A stretch of 7,172 bases of DNA from Chitinophagales bacterium (GTDB lineage: Bacteria; Bacteroidota; Bacteroidia; Chitinophagales; Saprospiraceae): assembly GCA_013297575.1 (NCBI GenBank), contig JAAFHO010000292.1:1-7172 (forward strand), read 5' to 3'. Numbering within the stretch: position 1 is the first letter of the stretch; the number at the start of each line of letters is the position of its first letter. The notes under the pieces are model-generated. The model did no database searches and was not told where the DNA came from. It was given only the letters and a program-made list of their open reading frames with translations. Below, piece by piece: positions 1 to 6,029 of the stretch. The translations under genes were made by a program, and so were the position numbers.

Positions 1-2152
1 GGCATAAGTAGGGTGTGCCTAAAAAACCCGTGGTCAGGTGGTTACCGTAACTTTTGATGTTTTCGACCAAGGCTTTTGCCGCGTTTGCCCGCTGTGATTC
101 GGGTAACATATCAAATTGGAGCGCTAGTGTGTAGCCCGTTTGTGTACCCGAAATGGGGCGGCCATTGGGTGTAATATATTCGTTGAGGAAAGCAGATTTT
201 ACATTTTTGAGTAAAACTGTATAGCGTTCAATATCAGCAGTTTTTCCTAGTACTTGAGCGGTTTTTAAGGTTAATTGTACAGAATATGCAAAAAAGCATT
301 GCGCAATATAGTATTTTTCGGTAATGGCAGAGCGTCCGTCGCGGTCGTCGTCCACATCGTAAAACAGCCAATCTCCAAAGTGGAAACCCGTATTCCAAAG
401 GTTATCCTTACTGTTTGTTTCCATATAACCAACCCAGGCTTTCATACTGGCGTATTGATCCTCTAAAATGCGTTTGTCGCCAGTAGCCACGTAGGTATTC
501 CAAGGGATAATTGTACAAACATCGGCCCAACCAGTGCTACCGCCTTGGTTTTCACCGAGTACATTTGGAATGACAAACGGTACTTTACCATCGGGGCGTT
601 GATCGGCGGCCACATCTTTTAGCCATTTGGCAAAGAAATTATGCGCGTCAAAATTGAAAAGGGCTGTATTGGCAAATACTTGCGCATCACCCGTCCAACC
701 CATGCGCTCATCGCGTTGAGGGCAATCGGTAGGGACATCTAGGAAATTACCGCGCTGCCCCCATTGTATATTGTGTTGTAATTGGTTGACTAAAGTACTG
801 GAACATTCAAAATTGCCCGTCAATGGCATATCAGAATAGACGGCTGCTGCGGTGAAATTTTCTGCTTTCAATGCCCCTGGATATTCTTCCACATGCACAT
901 ACCGGAATCCGTGGAAAGTAAAACGCACCACGCAGGTCTCCTCGCCATTGCCCGATAAATAAAACGTATCGCTGGATGCGGCATGGCGTAAATTTTCAAA
1001 ATATACATTGCCTGTTTTGGGATCCAACACTTCGGAATAATGTAGAATAATGCGGTCACCTGCTTTGCCATTGGCTTTTACACGAACCCAACCTACCATA
1101 TTTTGGCCAAAATCGAGTGTTTTCTGGCCTTTTGGTGTGGTGAAAATGGCAATTGGGTTTATTTTTTCGTGTTCGGTCATACTTTCATTGTAGGTACCAA
1201 TCAAAATATCTTTGGGGAAATCTTGTATTTTGGCAGTACCCCAATTTCGGTCGTCATAATTAGAGGTTTGCCAACCGACGGGTTCTTTTCTATAATCAAC
1301 GCTTTCACCGTCGTAAATTTCGGAAAAACGTACAGCACCGTGGCTGGTTTTCCAAGTATCGTCGGTTACAATGGTTTCTTGTGTGCCATCGGAGTAGGTA
1401 ATTTCCAGTTGAGCGATCAATGCCAATTCTTTACCGTACAGGTTGCGGTGGTTTTCCCAGCCCAATTCGCCCAAGAACCAGCCATTACCCAAGATGCCGC
1501 CCATTGTGTTTTTACCCGATTCGATCATCTTAGTTACATCGTAGCATTGGTATTGTAAACGTTTTTGATAAGCCGTCCAGCCGGGGGTGAGGCAGGCATT
1601 GCCCACGCGTTGGCCATTGAGGTATAATTCGTAGAGGCCATGAGCGGATACAAAAACAGTGGCGTTGCTGATTTTCTTTTTGGCCGAAAATACTTTGCGG
1701 AAATAGGGACTTGCATTGCTTTCGCGGGCACTAACGGATATCCAGTTTGCTTTCCAATCGGTGGGATTTAAAAAGCCAGTATGCCAGGTTGCGGTTTTGG
1801 ACCAATCAGAGATCACCCCTTTATTGTCCCAAATCCTAACTTGCCAATAATATAAGGTGTTGGACGACAAAGATGTACCGGAATACGGGACATATACAGA
1901 TTGATCAGACATATTTTTGCCTGTTGTCCAGGATATATTTTTAAAATCGGGGTCTTTTGCCACCCTGATTTCATAATGCGATTGTGTAGTATTGCGCTTA
2001 TTGGATTGTATCTGCCAGGAAAACCGCGGGACTTTCACATCCAAACCAAGCGGGTTTTCGCGATTTTCGGTGCGGAGATGGGTGACGGTTATTTGAGCCA
2101 ATAAACATTGTGCACAAAGGGCGAAAAAAAGGATAAGGGTAGTAATTCGCAT
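1..2152 (-). CDS. Secreted alpha-L-rhamnosidase, glycoside hydrolase family 78 (C-terminus beyond window)
   Basis: It is predicted to cleave terminal alpha-L-rhamnose from glycosides or polysaccharides outside the cytoplasm by the inverting GH78 mechanism. The frame is open from the ATG at 2152 to the window edge (717 complete codons). Residues 1-19 form a signal peptide with a hydrophobic core and a likely cut after LLA; there is no convincing lipobox. A fibronectin-III-like region follows (about 22-120), then the rhamnosidase N-terminal beta domain (about 146-310, with LYLNGQRVG), a concanavalin-like domain (about 325-420, with DFGQNMVGWVRV) and the start of the six-hairpin catalytic barrel (from about 430). 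The family signature DCPQRDERMGW gives D476, E482 and W486, the same spacing as D630, E636 and W640 of Streptomyces SaRha78A as I remember it, so E482 is the likely general acid. GWADVCTIIPW follows at 541-551. The general-base Glu should fall near residue 740, outside the window. Any C-terminal secretion tag is also unseen. The leader is A/T-rich with no Shine-Dalgarno site. Confidence 0.95.
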   Translation of the reverse strand, partial: MRITTLILFFALCAQCLLAQITVTHLRTENRENPLGLDVKVPRFSWQIQSNKRNTTQSHYEIRVAKDPDFKNISWTTGKNMSDQSVYVPYSGTSLSSNTLYYWQVRIWDNKGVISDWSKTATWHTGFLNPTDWKANWISVSARESNASPYFRKVFSAKKKISNATVFVSAHGLYELYLNGQRVGNACLTPGWTAYQKRLQYQCYDVTKMIESGKNTMGGILGNGWFLGELGWENHRNLYGKELALIAQLEITYSDGTQETIVTDDTWKTSHGAVRFSEIYDGESVDYRKEPVGWQTSNYDDRNWGTAKIQDFPKDILIGTYNESMTEHEKINPIAIFTTPKGQKTLDFGQNMVGWVRVKANGKAGDRIILHYSEVLDPKTGNVYFENLRHAASSDTFYLSGNGEETCVVRFTFHGFRYVHVEEYPGALKAENFTAAAVYSDMPLTGNFECSSTLVNQLQHNIQWGQRGNFLDVPTDCPQRDERMGWTGDAQVFANTALFNFDAHNFFAKWLKDVAADQRPDGKVPFVIPNVLGENQGGSTGWADVCTIIPWNTYVATGDKRILEDQYASMKAWVGYMETNSKDNLWNTGFHFGDWLFYDVDDDRDGRSAITEKYYIAQCFFAYSVQLTLKTAQVLGKTADIERYTVLLKNVKSAFLNEYITPNGRPISGTQTGYTLALQFDMLPESQRANAAKALVENIKSYGNHLTTGFLGTPYLC

Positions 2153-2185
2153 CGTAAAAAAGTGGTGTGTGATAAAAAAGATGGG

Positions 2186-2193
2186 CAAATATA
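2186..2193 (-). promoter_or_regulatory. Bacteroidota -7 element for the rhamnosidase gene
   Basis: On the minus strand this reads TATATTTG, a perfect match to the Bacteroidota -7 consensus TAnnTTTG, 33 nt before the rhamnosidase ATG. I see no clear TTG about 20 nt further upstream, so the -33 element is weak or missing, which would fit an activator-dependent promoter. That last point is inference. Confidence 0.5.
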
Positions 2194-2264
2194 ATACAAC
2201 GGTGTTAACTGGATTGATTTTTAAAATAGGGGAGGTATTGCTTCATCGTTCCTTAGCGATATAC

Positions 2265-2469
2265 CAACCACGGAGTGGTTGAACTTGAATAGCCCCGAAT
2301 GCAATTCGGGTCGTGGAATGTGGCAATGTTTTAACAACCACGGAGTGGTTGAACATCAATGTATTGGGCGTCTCATCATGTTCAACCCTTTCAGGGTTAT
2401 TAAACATACACGCATATTGAACCCTGAATTTCATTCAGGGCTATTCATATTTGACCCTTATCAGGGTCA
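2265..2469. repeat. Array of six short hairpins arranged as a large inverted repeat (REP/BIME-like)
   Basis: Six hairpins with 6-8 bp stems and 3-4 nt loops lie at 2265-2281, 2294-2310, 2335-2351, 2384-2398, 2422-2440 and 2452-2469. Stem types: CAACCAC/GTGGTTG (first and third), CCCGAAT/ATTCGGG (second), AACCCT/AGGGTT (fourth), CCCTGAAT/ATTCAGGG (fifth), TGACCCT/AGGGTCA (sixth). The reverse complement of the right half aligns with the left half: hairpins 6, 5, 4 correspond to 1, 2, 3, with gaps of 11 and 23 nt against 12 and 24 nt. Shared flanks include GAATAGCCC before the middle hairpin and GTTCAACC at the inner hairpins, and GAACAT (2351-2356) faces ATGTTC (2378-2383). Stem differences are compensatory. 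The form resembles REP/BIME elements mobilised by IS200-like REP transposases, but no transposase is in the window. Overlapping small ORFs follow the palindromes and are not genes. Confidence 0.85.
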
Positions 2470-2744
2470 GGATGTGCTTAGTTTGACACCATTAGGTCTG
2501 AAATCAGGCAGACACTATTGTGTATAGAACATTAGACATTTGGTTACTTATGATACAGTCTCTACGCTTGGTACATGTTCCGCTTATAGGGTTAAAAGAA
2601 CCTACCTTTTTTAAAAAAAAATAAAAAAAAACCTATTTTTCATACTGCGAATCATTCCTTAATCATACATTTAAACCGAGAATTCAACGTTTTTACAAAA
2701 CAAAATTTTTTATTGATGAACTGCTTTGTTCGTTTACATTTATT
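2470..2744. other. Gene-free intergenic stretch with A-tract
   Basis: No coding region is supportable here. There is a weak 5-bp hairpin (GTCTG 2496-2500 with CAGAC 2509-2513) and a strongly A-rich tract at 2613-2631 preceded by T6, about 190 nt before the EF-G-like start. Such tracts can bend DNA or exclude nucleoid proteins, but nothing in the sequence fixes a role. I see no perfect TAnnTTTG on the plus strand. Confidence 0.5.
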
Positions 2745-2789
2745 GGTGACTAAAGACAAATGATTATGTAAATTTTGTTTCTAGTCACC
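2745..2789 (+). repeat. Imperfect 16-bp inverted repeat in front of the EF-G-like gene
   Basis: The left arm 2745-2760 begins GGTGACTA and the right arm 2774-2789 ends TAGTCACC, with a 13-nt loop. Of 16 positions, 14 are Watson-Crick, one is a G-T wobble (2755/2779) and one a mismatch (2753/2781). The outer 8 bp are perfect. It ends 29 nt before the ATG at 2819. It could be an operator flanking the -7-like element at 2769-2777 or, if transcription starts further upstream, an mRNA leader hairpin. Confidence 0.6.
2769..2777 (+). promoter_or_regulatory. Weak candidate -7 element for the EF-G-like gene
   Basis: TAAATTTTG resembles TAnnTTTG with one extra base between TA and TTTG. The nearest upstream TTG (2743-2745) is 23 nt away, slightly longer than the 20 nt seen at two other promoters in this window. 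It falls in the loop and right arm of the inverted repeat at 2745-2789, so a protein bound there could block or reshape the promoter. The assignment is tentative. Confidence 0.25.
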
Positions 2790-2818
2790 GTATCACTCAC
2801 CTAACCTTTTTTTGGTCT

Positions 2819-4957
2819 ATGGCAACTTATGACACCAGCAAAATCCGGAATGTAGTCTTGGTAGGACACGCCGGTTGTGGAAAAACCACCTTTGCAGAAA
2901 CAATGCTTTTCGAAGCAAAAGCCATCACCCGCCGCGGCAATGTTTCCGAGGGGAATACCCAAGGAGATTACACCACCATTGAGCAAGAGCGCGGCCATTC
3001 TTTATTCGCTTCCGTTATGCACGCATCCTGGAAAGACACGAAAATCAATATCCTCGATACACCGGGGCTGGACGATTTTGTGGGCGAAGTAGTTACGGCA
3101 CTAAAAGTAGCGGATACTGCTATCGTTATGCTTAATGCAAAAAGCGGGGTAGAAGTCGGTACAGAAATAATATGGGAGTACGTCGATCAATACGATACAC
3201 CTTCTATATTTGTCATTAACCAATTAGACCATGAAAAGGCCGATTTTGATACGACACTGGAGCAGGCCATCAATCGTTTTGGTAGCCGCGTATTGCCTTT
3301 GCAGTTTCCGGTGAATCAAGGCCCCGATTTTAACGCGATTATTGATGCACTTCGGATGGTGATGTATGTCTTTCCTGCAGGAGGAGGCAAACCAGAAAAG
3401 AAGCCCATTCCAGCAGAACACCAGTCACGTGCCAATGAAATGCACGCTGCATTGGTAGAGGCTGCTGCCGAAAACGACGAGGCTTTGATGGAGAAATATT
3501 TTGACGAGGGTACTTTGGACGAGGAGGAACTTGCAAAAGGTTTGTCTATTGGTTTGGCTCACCACCAATTTTTTCCAGTATTTTGTGCATCGGGTTTGAA
3601 AGATATGGGTAGCGGCAGGATCATGGGTTTTATCCACGATATATGCCCCAGTCCCGCCGATCGTCCTGCTGCCAAATTAGAAAGCGGCGGCAGCAAGCCT
3701 TGTGATCCTGGCGCACGCGCTTGTGTATTTATCTTCAAAACTGTAAATGAACCCAAAGTAGGTATTGTATCGTACTTTAAGGTGTATTCCGGTACGGTTA
3801 AAACGGGTGACGAGTTGGTCAATGCCGATAACGGTGCCGTAGAACGTTTTGCACAATTGTACGAAAGCGAGGGAAAAAATCGAGATGCGGTAGCCGAGTT
3901 GCGTGCTGGTGATATTGGATGCGTTGTAAAACTAAAAGGTTCGCATACCAACCAAACGCTCAATCCCAAGGGTGCGGAGACCAAAATTGAACGGATACAA
4001 TTCCCCACTTCGCGTATTCGTATGTCTGTAGTGCCGCCTAATAAAGCCGATGTAGAAAAAATGGCACACGCCCTGCATACGATTCGAGAAGAAGACCCCA
4101 CTTTGCACGTGGAACAAAGTATTGAACTGCGGCAGACGATTATTGAAGGACAAGGCGAAATGCACTTGGATATTGTACGTTTCAAAGCAGAGCAAAACTT
4201 TGGAGTACACCTAGAATATGCCGAACCGCGTATTCCGTACCGCGAAACCATACAGCGCGAATCGAATAAAGATTACCGGCATAAAAAGCAATCGGGTGGT
4301 TCCGGGCAGTTTGCGGAGGTACACATGCGGGTAGAACCTTATTATGAAGGTATGCCAGCGCCAGTGGGTTTGACGGTTAAAAACATTGAAATTGAAGATT
4401 TAAAATGGGGTGGTAAATTTAGTTTTTGTTGGGCGATCGTAGGCGGAAGCATTGATGCGCGTTTTATCAATGCCATTAAAAAGGGTATTCATGCTAAACT
4501 CGAAGAAGGCCCGCTTACAGGTTCCTATTGCCGTGATGTGCGCGTATCTATCTACGACGGAAAGATGCACCCAGTAGATTCTAACGATATGGCATTCCAG
4601 ATAGCAGGCACTTATGCGTTCAAGGAAAACTTCCTATTAGCGCAACCGCAATTGCTCGAACCTATCTACGACTTGGAGGTCATGTGTGATGCAGAAGTGA
4701 TGGGGAGCGTGATGGGTGACCTCCAAACTCGCCGAGCGATCATCATGGGTATGGATGCGCAAGGGCATTACCAAGTAATAAAGGCAAAAGTTCCGTTAAA
4801 AGAATTACATAAATATTCCTCTACATTAAGAGCGTTGACACAAGGAAAGGCAAAATTTAATATTGCTTTTAATGAGTATGCGCCTGTTCCGGCCGATTTA
4901 CAAACCAAATTAGCCGCAGAATATGCTAAACACGCACAAGAGGAACATGAGCATTGA
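2819..4957 (+). CDS. fusA2: EF-G-like translation factor (EF-G2 type) with altered GTPase motifs
   Basis: This 712-residue protein has the full EF-G length and domain order: G domain (about 1-295), domain II (about 298-385), III (about 401-474, GQGEMHLDIV at 444-453), IV (about 475-600, HKKQSGGSGQF at 488-498, PLTGSY at 565-570) and V (about 605-695, LEPIYDLEV at 612-620, RRAIIMGM at 638-645). It should bind the ribosome and drive or assist translocation. The GTPase motifs are unusual. The P-loop is GHAGCGKTT (16-24), with Gly19 where EF-G has the Asp of AHIDAGKT. Switch I is RGHSL (58-62) instead of RGITI. G3 is DTPGL (80-84), so the catalytic His is Leu84. G4 is NQLD (134-137) instead of NKxD. 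The domain IV tip histidine is kept (H584 in KMHPVDS). This pattern matches, from memory, the Bacteroides paralogue EF-G2 (fusA2), reported to work without GTP hydrolysis and to be induced by carbon limitation. A housekeeping EF-G should exist elsewhere. A ribosome-protection protein is less likely given the close match to the Bacteroidota paralogue. Confidence 0.93.
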   Translation: MATYDTSKIRNVVLVGHAGCGKTTFAETMLFEAKAITRRGNVSEGNTQGDYTTIEQERGHSLFASVMHASWKDTKINILDTPGLDDFVGEVVTALKVADTAIVMLNAKSGVEVGTEIIWEYVDQYDTPSIFVINQLDHEKADFDTTLEQAINRFGSRVLPLQFPVNQGPDFNAIIDALRMVMYVFPAGGGKPEKKPIPAEHQSRANEMHAALVEAAAENDEALMEKYFDEGTLDEEELAKGLSIGLAHHQFFPVFCASGLKDMGSGRIMGFIHDICPSPADRPAAKLESGGSKPCDPGARACVFIFKTVNEPKVGIVSYFKVYSGTVKTGDELVNADNGAVERFAQLYESEGKNRDAVAELRAGDIGCVVKLKGSHTNQTLNPKGAETKIERIQFPTSRIRMSVVPPNKADVEKMAHALHTIREEDPTLHVEQSIELRQTIIEGQGEMHLDIVRFKAEQNFGVHLEYAEPRIPYRETIQRESNKDYRHKKQSGGSGQFAEVHMRVEPYYEGMPAPVGLTVKNIEIEDLKWGGKFSFCWAIVGGSIDARFINAIKKGIHAKLEEGPLTGSYCRDVRVSIYDGKMHPVDSNDMAFQIAGTYAFKENFLLAQPQLLEPIYDLEVMCDAEVMGSVMGDLQTRRAIIMGMDAQGHYQVIKAKVPLKELHKYSSTLRALTQGKAKFNIAFNEYAPVPADLQTKLAAEYAKHAQEEHEH

Positions 4958-4992
4958 TATGTTAAATATTCCATAAAAGGCAGCAGTAGTAC

Positions 4993-5023
4993 TTGACAAT
5001 ACGTTGGGAGTTGCCGACTTTTG
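4993..5023 (+). promoter_or_regulatory. Promoter of the small barrel protein gene
   Basis: TTG at 4993-4995 and GACTTTTG at 5016-5023 are separated by 20 nt. The second element matches TAnnTTTG except for its first base. Predicted transcription starts near 5030, giving a leader of about 20 nt before the ATG at 5049. This makes the TTG at 5004 an implausible start, since it would lie inside the promoter. Confidence 0.5.
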
Positions 5024-5048
5024 CGCAAATTTTAACCAAACACATTTT

Positions 5049-5687
5049 ATGATGAAGCAAAAGAGTCTCCTTTTGATCCCAATTTTCGCGCTTTGCGCCC
5101 TTACTGCTAACTTTGCTCAGAATGCAGATTACCGCAGTACCATTTCTGCAACTGCAGGAGCAAATGTTTTTCAACTTTTTGCTAAACTTGAAGATCCAAT
5201 CTCTGATAGCCTTGGAAGTGAAGTGAAATTAAAAGCTACTGCTTCTTACGGCTTGACCTATGATTACGGTGTAAACAACTGGTTTAGTATTGGATTAGCA
5301 ACATCTTATAACAAGATGAGCCTTAAATCTTCAAGTATTGACATAACAAAAGATGATGGTAGTAAATATGTTGGTCCAATTGACTTTAAGTTATCTCGTA
5401 CTACTATTGCAATACGTCCATTATTCCACTACGGAAATAAAGGACGTATTGATATGTACTCGGGATTACGGGTGGGTGTAAGTATTTGGAATGCTAAAGT
5501 AACCGCTGACGAAACACTTGATCCAAAGGATGTGAACAGTACCTTTCGTAATGCTGGCGCAACTCCTAATATCCAAATTATCCCATTTGGTTTGCGCGGT
5601 TATATCACCCCTAATATCGGTCTAGGTTTTGAGATAGGTATTGGTGGCCCGCATTATGCTGCGCTACAGTTGAATTACAGGATGTAA
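5049..5687 (+). CDS. Small outer-membrane beta-barrel-like protein
   Basis: The ATG at 5049 gives 212 residues; the adjacent ATG at 5052 is an equal alternative. Both are preceded by an A-rich leader (AACCAAACACATTTT). The N-terminus is a clear signal peptide: MMKQK, a hydrophobic stretch to about residue 21, and a likely cut near NFA/QNA at 23-24. The rest shows alternating hydrophobic and polar strands with many Gly, Tyr and Phe (ATASYGLTYDYG, WFSIGLATSY, RIDMYSGLRVGV, NIGLGFEIGIGG) and ends in a strand, ALQLNYRM, as small barrels of the OMP_b-brl class do. No enzyme motif is visible. Its role is unknown: a barrel of this size could be structural, adhesive or a narrow channel. It has its own promoter and terminator, so it is probably monocistronic. 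It looks more AT-rich than the EF-G gene before it. The barrel assignment rests on pattern, not on a recognised named family member. Confidence 0.85.
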   Translation: MMKQKSLLLIPIFALCALTANFAQNADYRSTISATAGANVFQLFAKLEDPISDSLGSEVKLKATASYGLTYDYGVNNWFSIGLATSYNKMSLKSSSIDITKDDGSKYVGPIDFKLSRTTIAIRPLFHYGNKGRIDMYSGLRVGVSIWNAKVTADETLDPKDVNSTFRNAGATPNIQIIPFGLRGYITPNIGLGFEIGIGGPHYAALQLNYRM

Positions 5688-5731
5688 GAAAATGATTTTG
5701 TTGGCAGACAAAGCCAGCAAGTTTGATGACG

Positions 5732-5779
5732 AAAGGGTAGGGGATGGGTTGCGCGTGCAATCTGTCCCTTATCTTTTTT
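5732..5779 (+). terminator. Intrinsic terminator after the barrel protein gene
   Basis: GGGATGGGTTGC (5741-5752) pairs with GCAATCTGTCCC (5757-5768) across a GCGT loop: 12 continuous pairs, three of them G-U. Pairing can extend outward to 5732/5777 using more A-U and G-U pairs. The run CTTTTTT at 5773-5779 follows the stem directly. It begins 44 nt after the stop codon and points the same way as the gene, which fits a Rho-independent terminator. Confidence 0.65.
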
Positions 5780-5780
5780 A

Positions 5781-5816
5781 GGGGGGAGGGGGGAAGTCCA
5801 CACCTATATATATAGG
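5781..5816. other. G-rich tract and TA palindrome
   Basis: Six Gs, one A and six more Gs occupy 5781-5793 right after the terminator U-tract, and CCTATATATATAGG at 5803-5816 is a perfect 14-bp palindrome. No gene is present. The G tract could form a quadruplex or simply be a slippage-prone run. The function is unknown. Confidence 0.4.
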
Positions 5817-5881
5817 AGAAATACCTGCAACTTTGCACTGCTATATTGTAGCCTTTAAGTGCGATGCAAATATACTTCAAG

Positions 5882-5998
5882 CGAATAATGGATTAATGCG
5901 TTTAGTTACTTTTCAATACTTAGTCATACGATGACTCCGAGTCATCGTATGACTAAGTATTGAAAAGTAATTACTTGCGATATTTGACCCATTATTCG
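5882..5998. repeat. 65-bp perfect palindrome nested inside a 10-bp outer inverted repeat
   Basis: The arms 5906-5937 and 5939-5970 are exact reverse complements over 32 bp with a single central base (5938). Each arm contains its own small palindrome: half-sites AGTCAT (5922-5927, 5940-5945) and ATGACT (5931-5936, 5949-5954) alternate with 3-nt spacers, giving four half-sites at a regular 9-bp period. Outside lie CGAATAATGG (5882-5891) and CCATTATTCG (5989-5998), a perfect 10-bp inverted repeat. The parts between inner and outer repeats are 14 and 18 nt and are not symmetric. No flanking target-site duplication is evident. It could be a MITE-like insertion, a cruciform or an operator. It ends 31 nt before the fmt start codon. 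Confidence 0.9.
5979..5986 (+). promoter_or_regulatory. Candidate -7 element for fmt
   Basis: GATATTTG matches TAnnTTTG except for the first base and lies 43 nt before the fmt ATG. The nearest upstream TTG (5960-5962) is 16 nt away, inside the right arm of the palindrome. If this promoter is real, the palindrome overlaps its -33 region and could serve as a regulator binding site. Confidence 0.35.
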
Positions 5999-6029
5999 TG
6001 TATTTCTATAAAAAAACAACACAAACGAT

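Noticed and set aside
1103..1558. Plus-strand 151-codon ORF
   Set aside because: It lies antisense within the rhamnosidase gene, whose minus-strand frame carries clear GH78 motifs on both sides; the plus-strand product shows no domain pattern.
2265..2469. CRISPR array
   Set aside because: Units are different self-complementary hairpins in alternating orientation with conserved spacers and unequal spacing, not identical direct repeats with unique spacers, and no cas gene is present.
2279..2527. Plus-strand 82-codon ORF (and a minus-strand 63-codon ORF at 2243-2434)
   Set aside because: Both run through the hairpin array; their content is explained by the palindromic repeats.
3559..4251. Minus-strand 230-codon ORF
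   Set aside because: It is antisense to the EF-G-like gene, rich in Ser and Cys without domain features, and lacks its own promoter or leader.
2819..4957. Tetracycline-resistance ribosomal protection protein
   Set aside because: The motifs GHAGCGKTT, DTPGLDDF and RHKKQSGGSGQF match the Bacteroidota EF-G-like paralogue; TetM/TetQ-type proteins keep canonical GTPase motifs.
5004..5048. TTG start extending the barrel protein by 15 residues
   Set aside because: It would put the start inside the predicted promoter and place a polar extension before a normal signal peptide; the ATG at 5049 fits better.
5828..5835. Plus-strand CAACTTTG as a promoter element
   Set aside because: The first consensus base is wrong, no TTG lies about 20 nt upstream, and no gene follows before the palindrome.
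5611..5880. Minus-strand 89-codon ORF
   Set aside because: It overlaps the barrel gene end and the terminator, includes the translated G tract, and its ATG lies upstream of the only nearby minus-strand promoter match.
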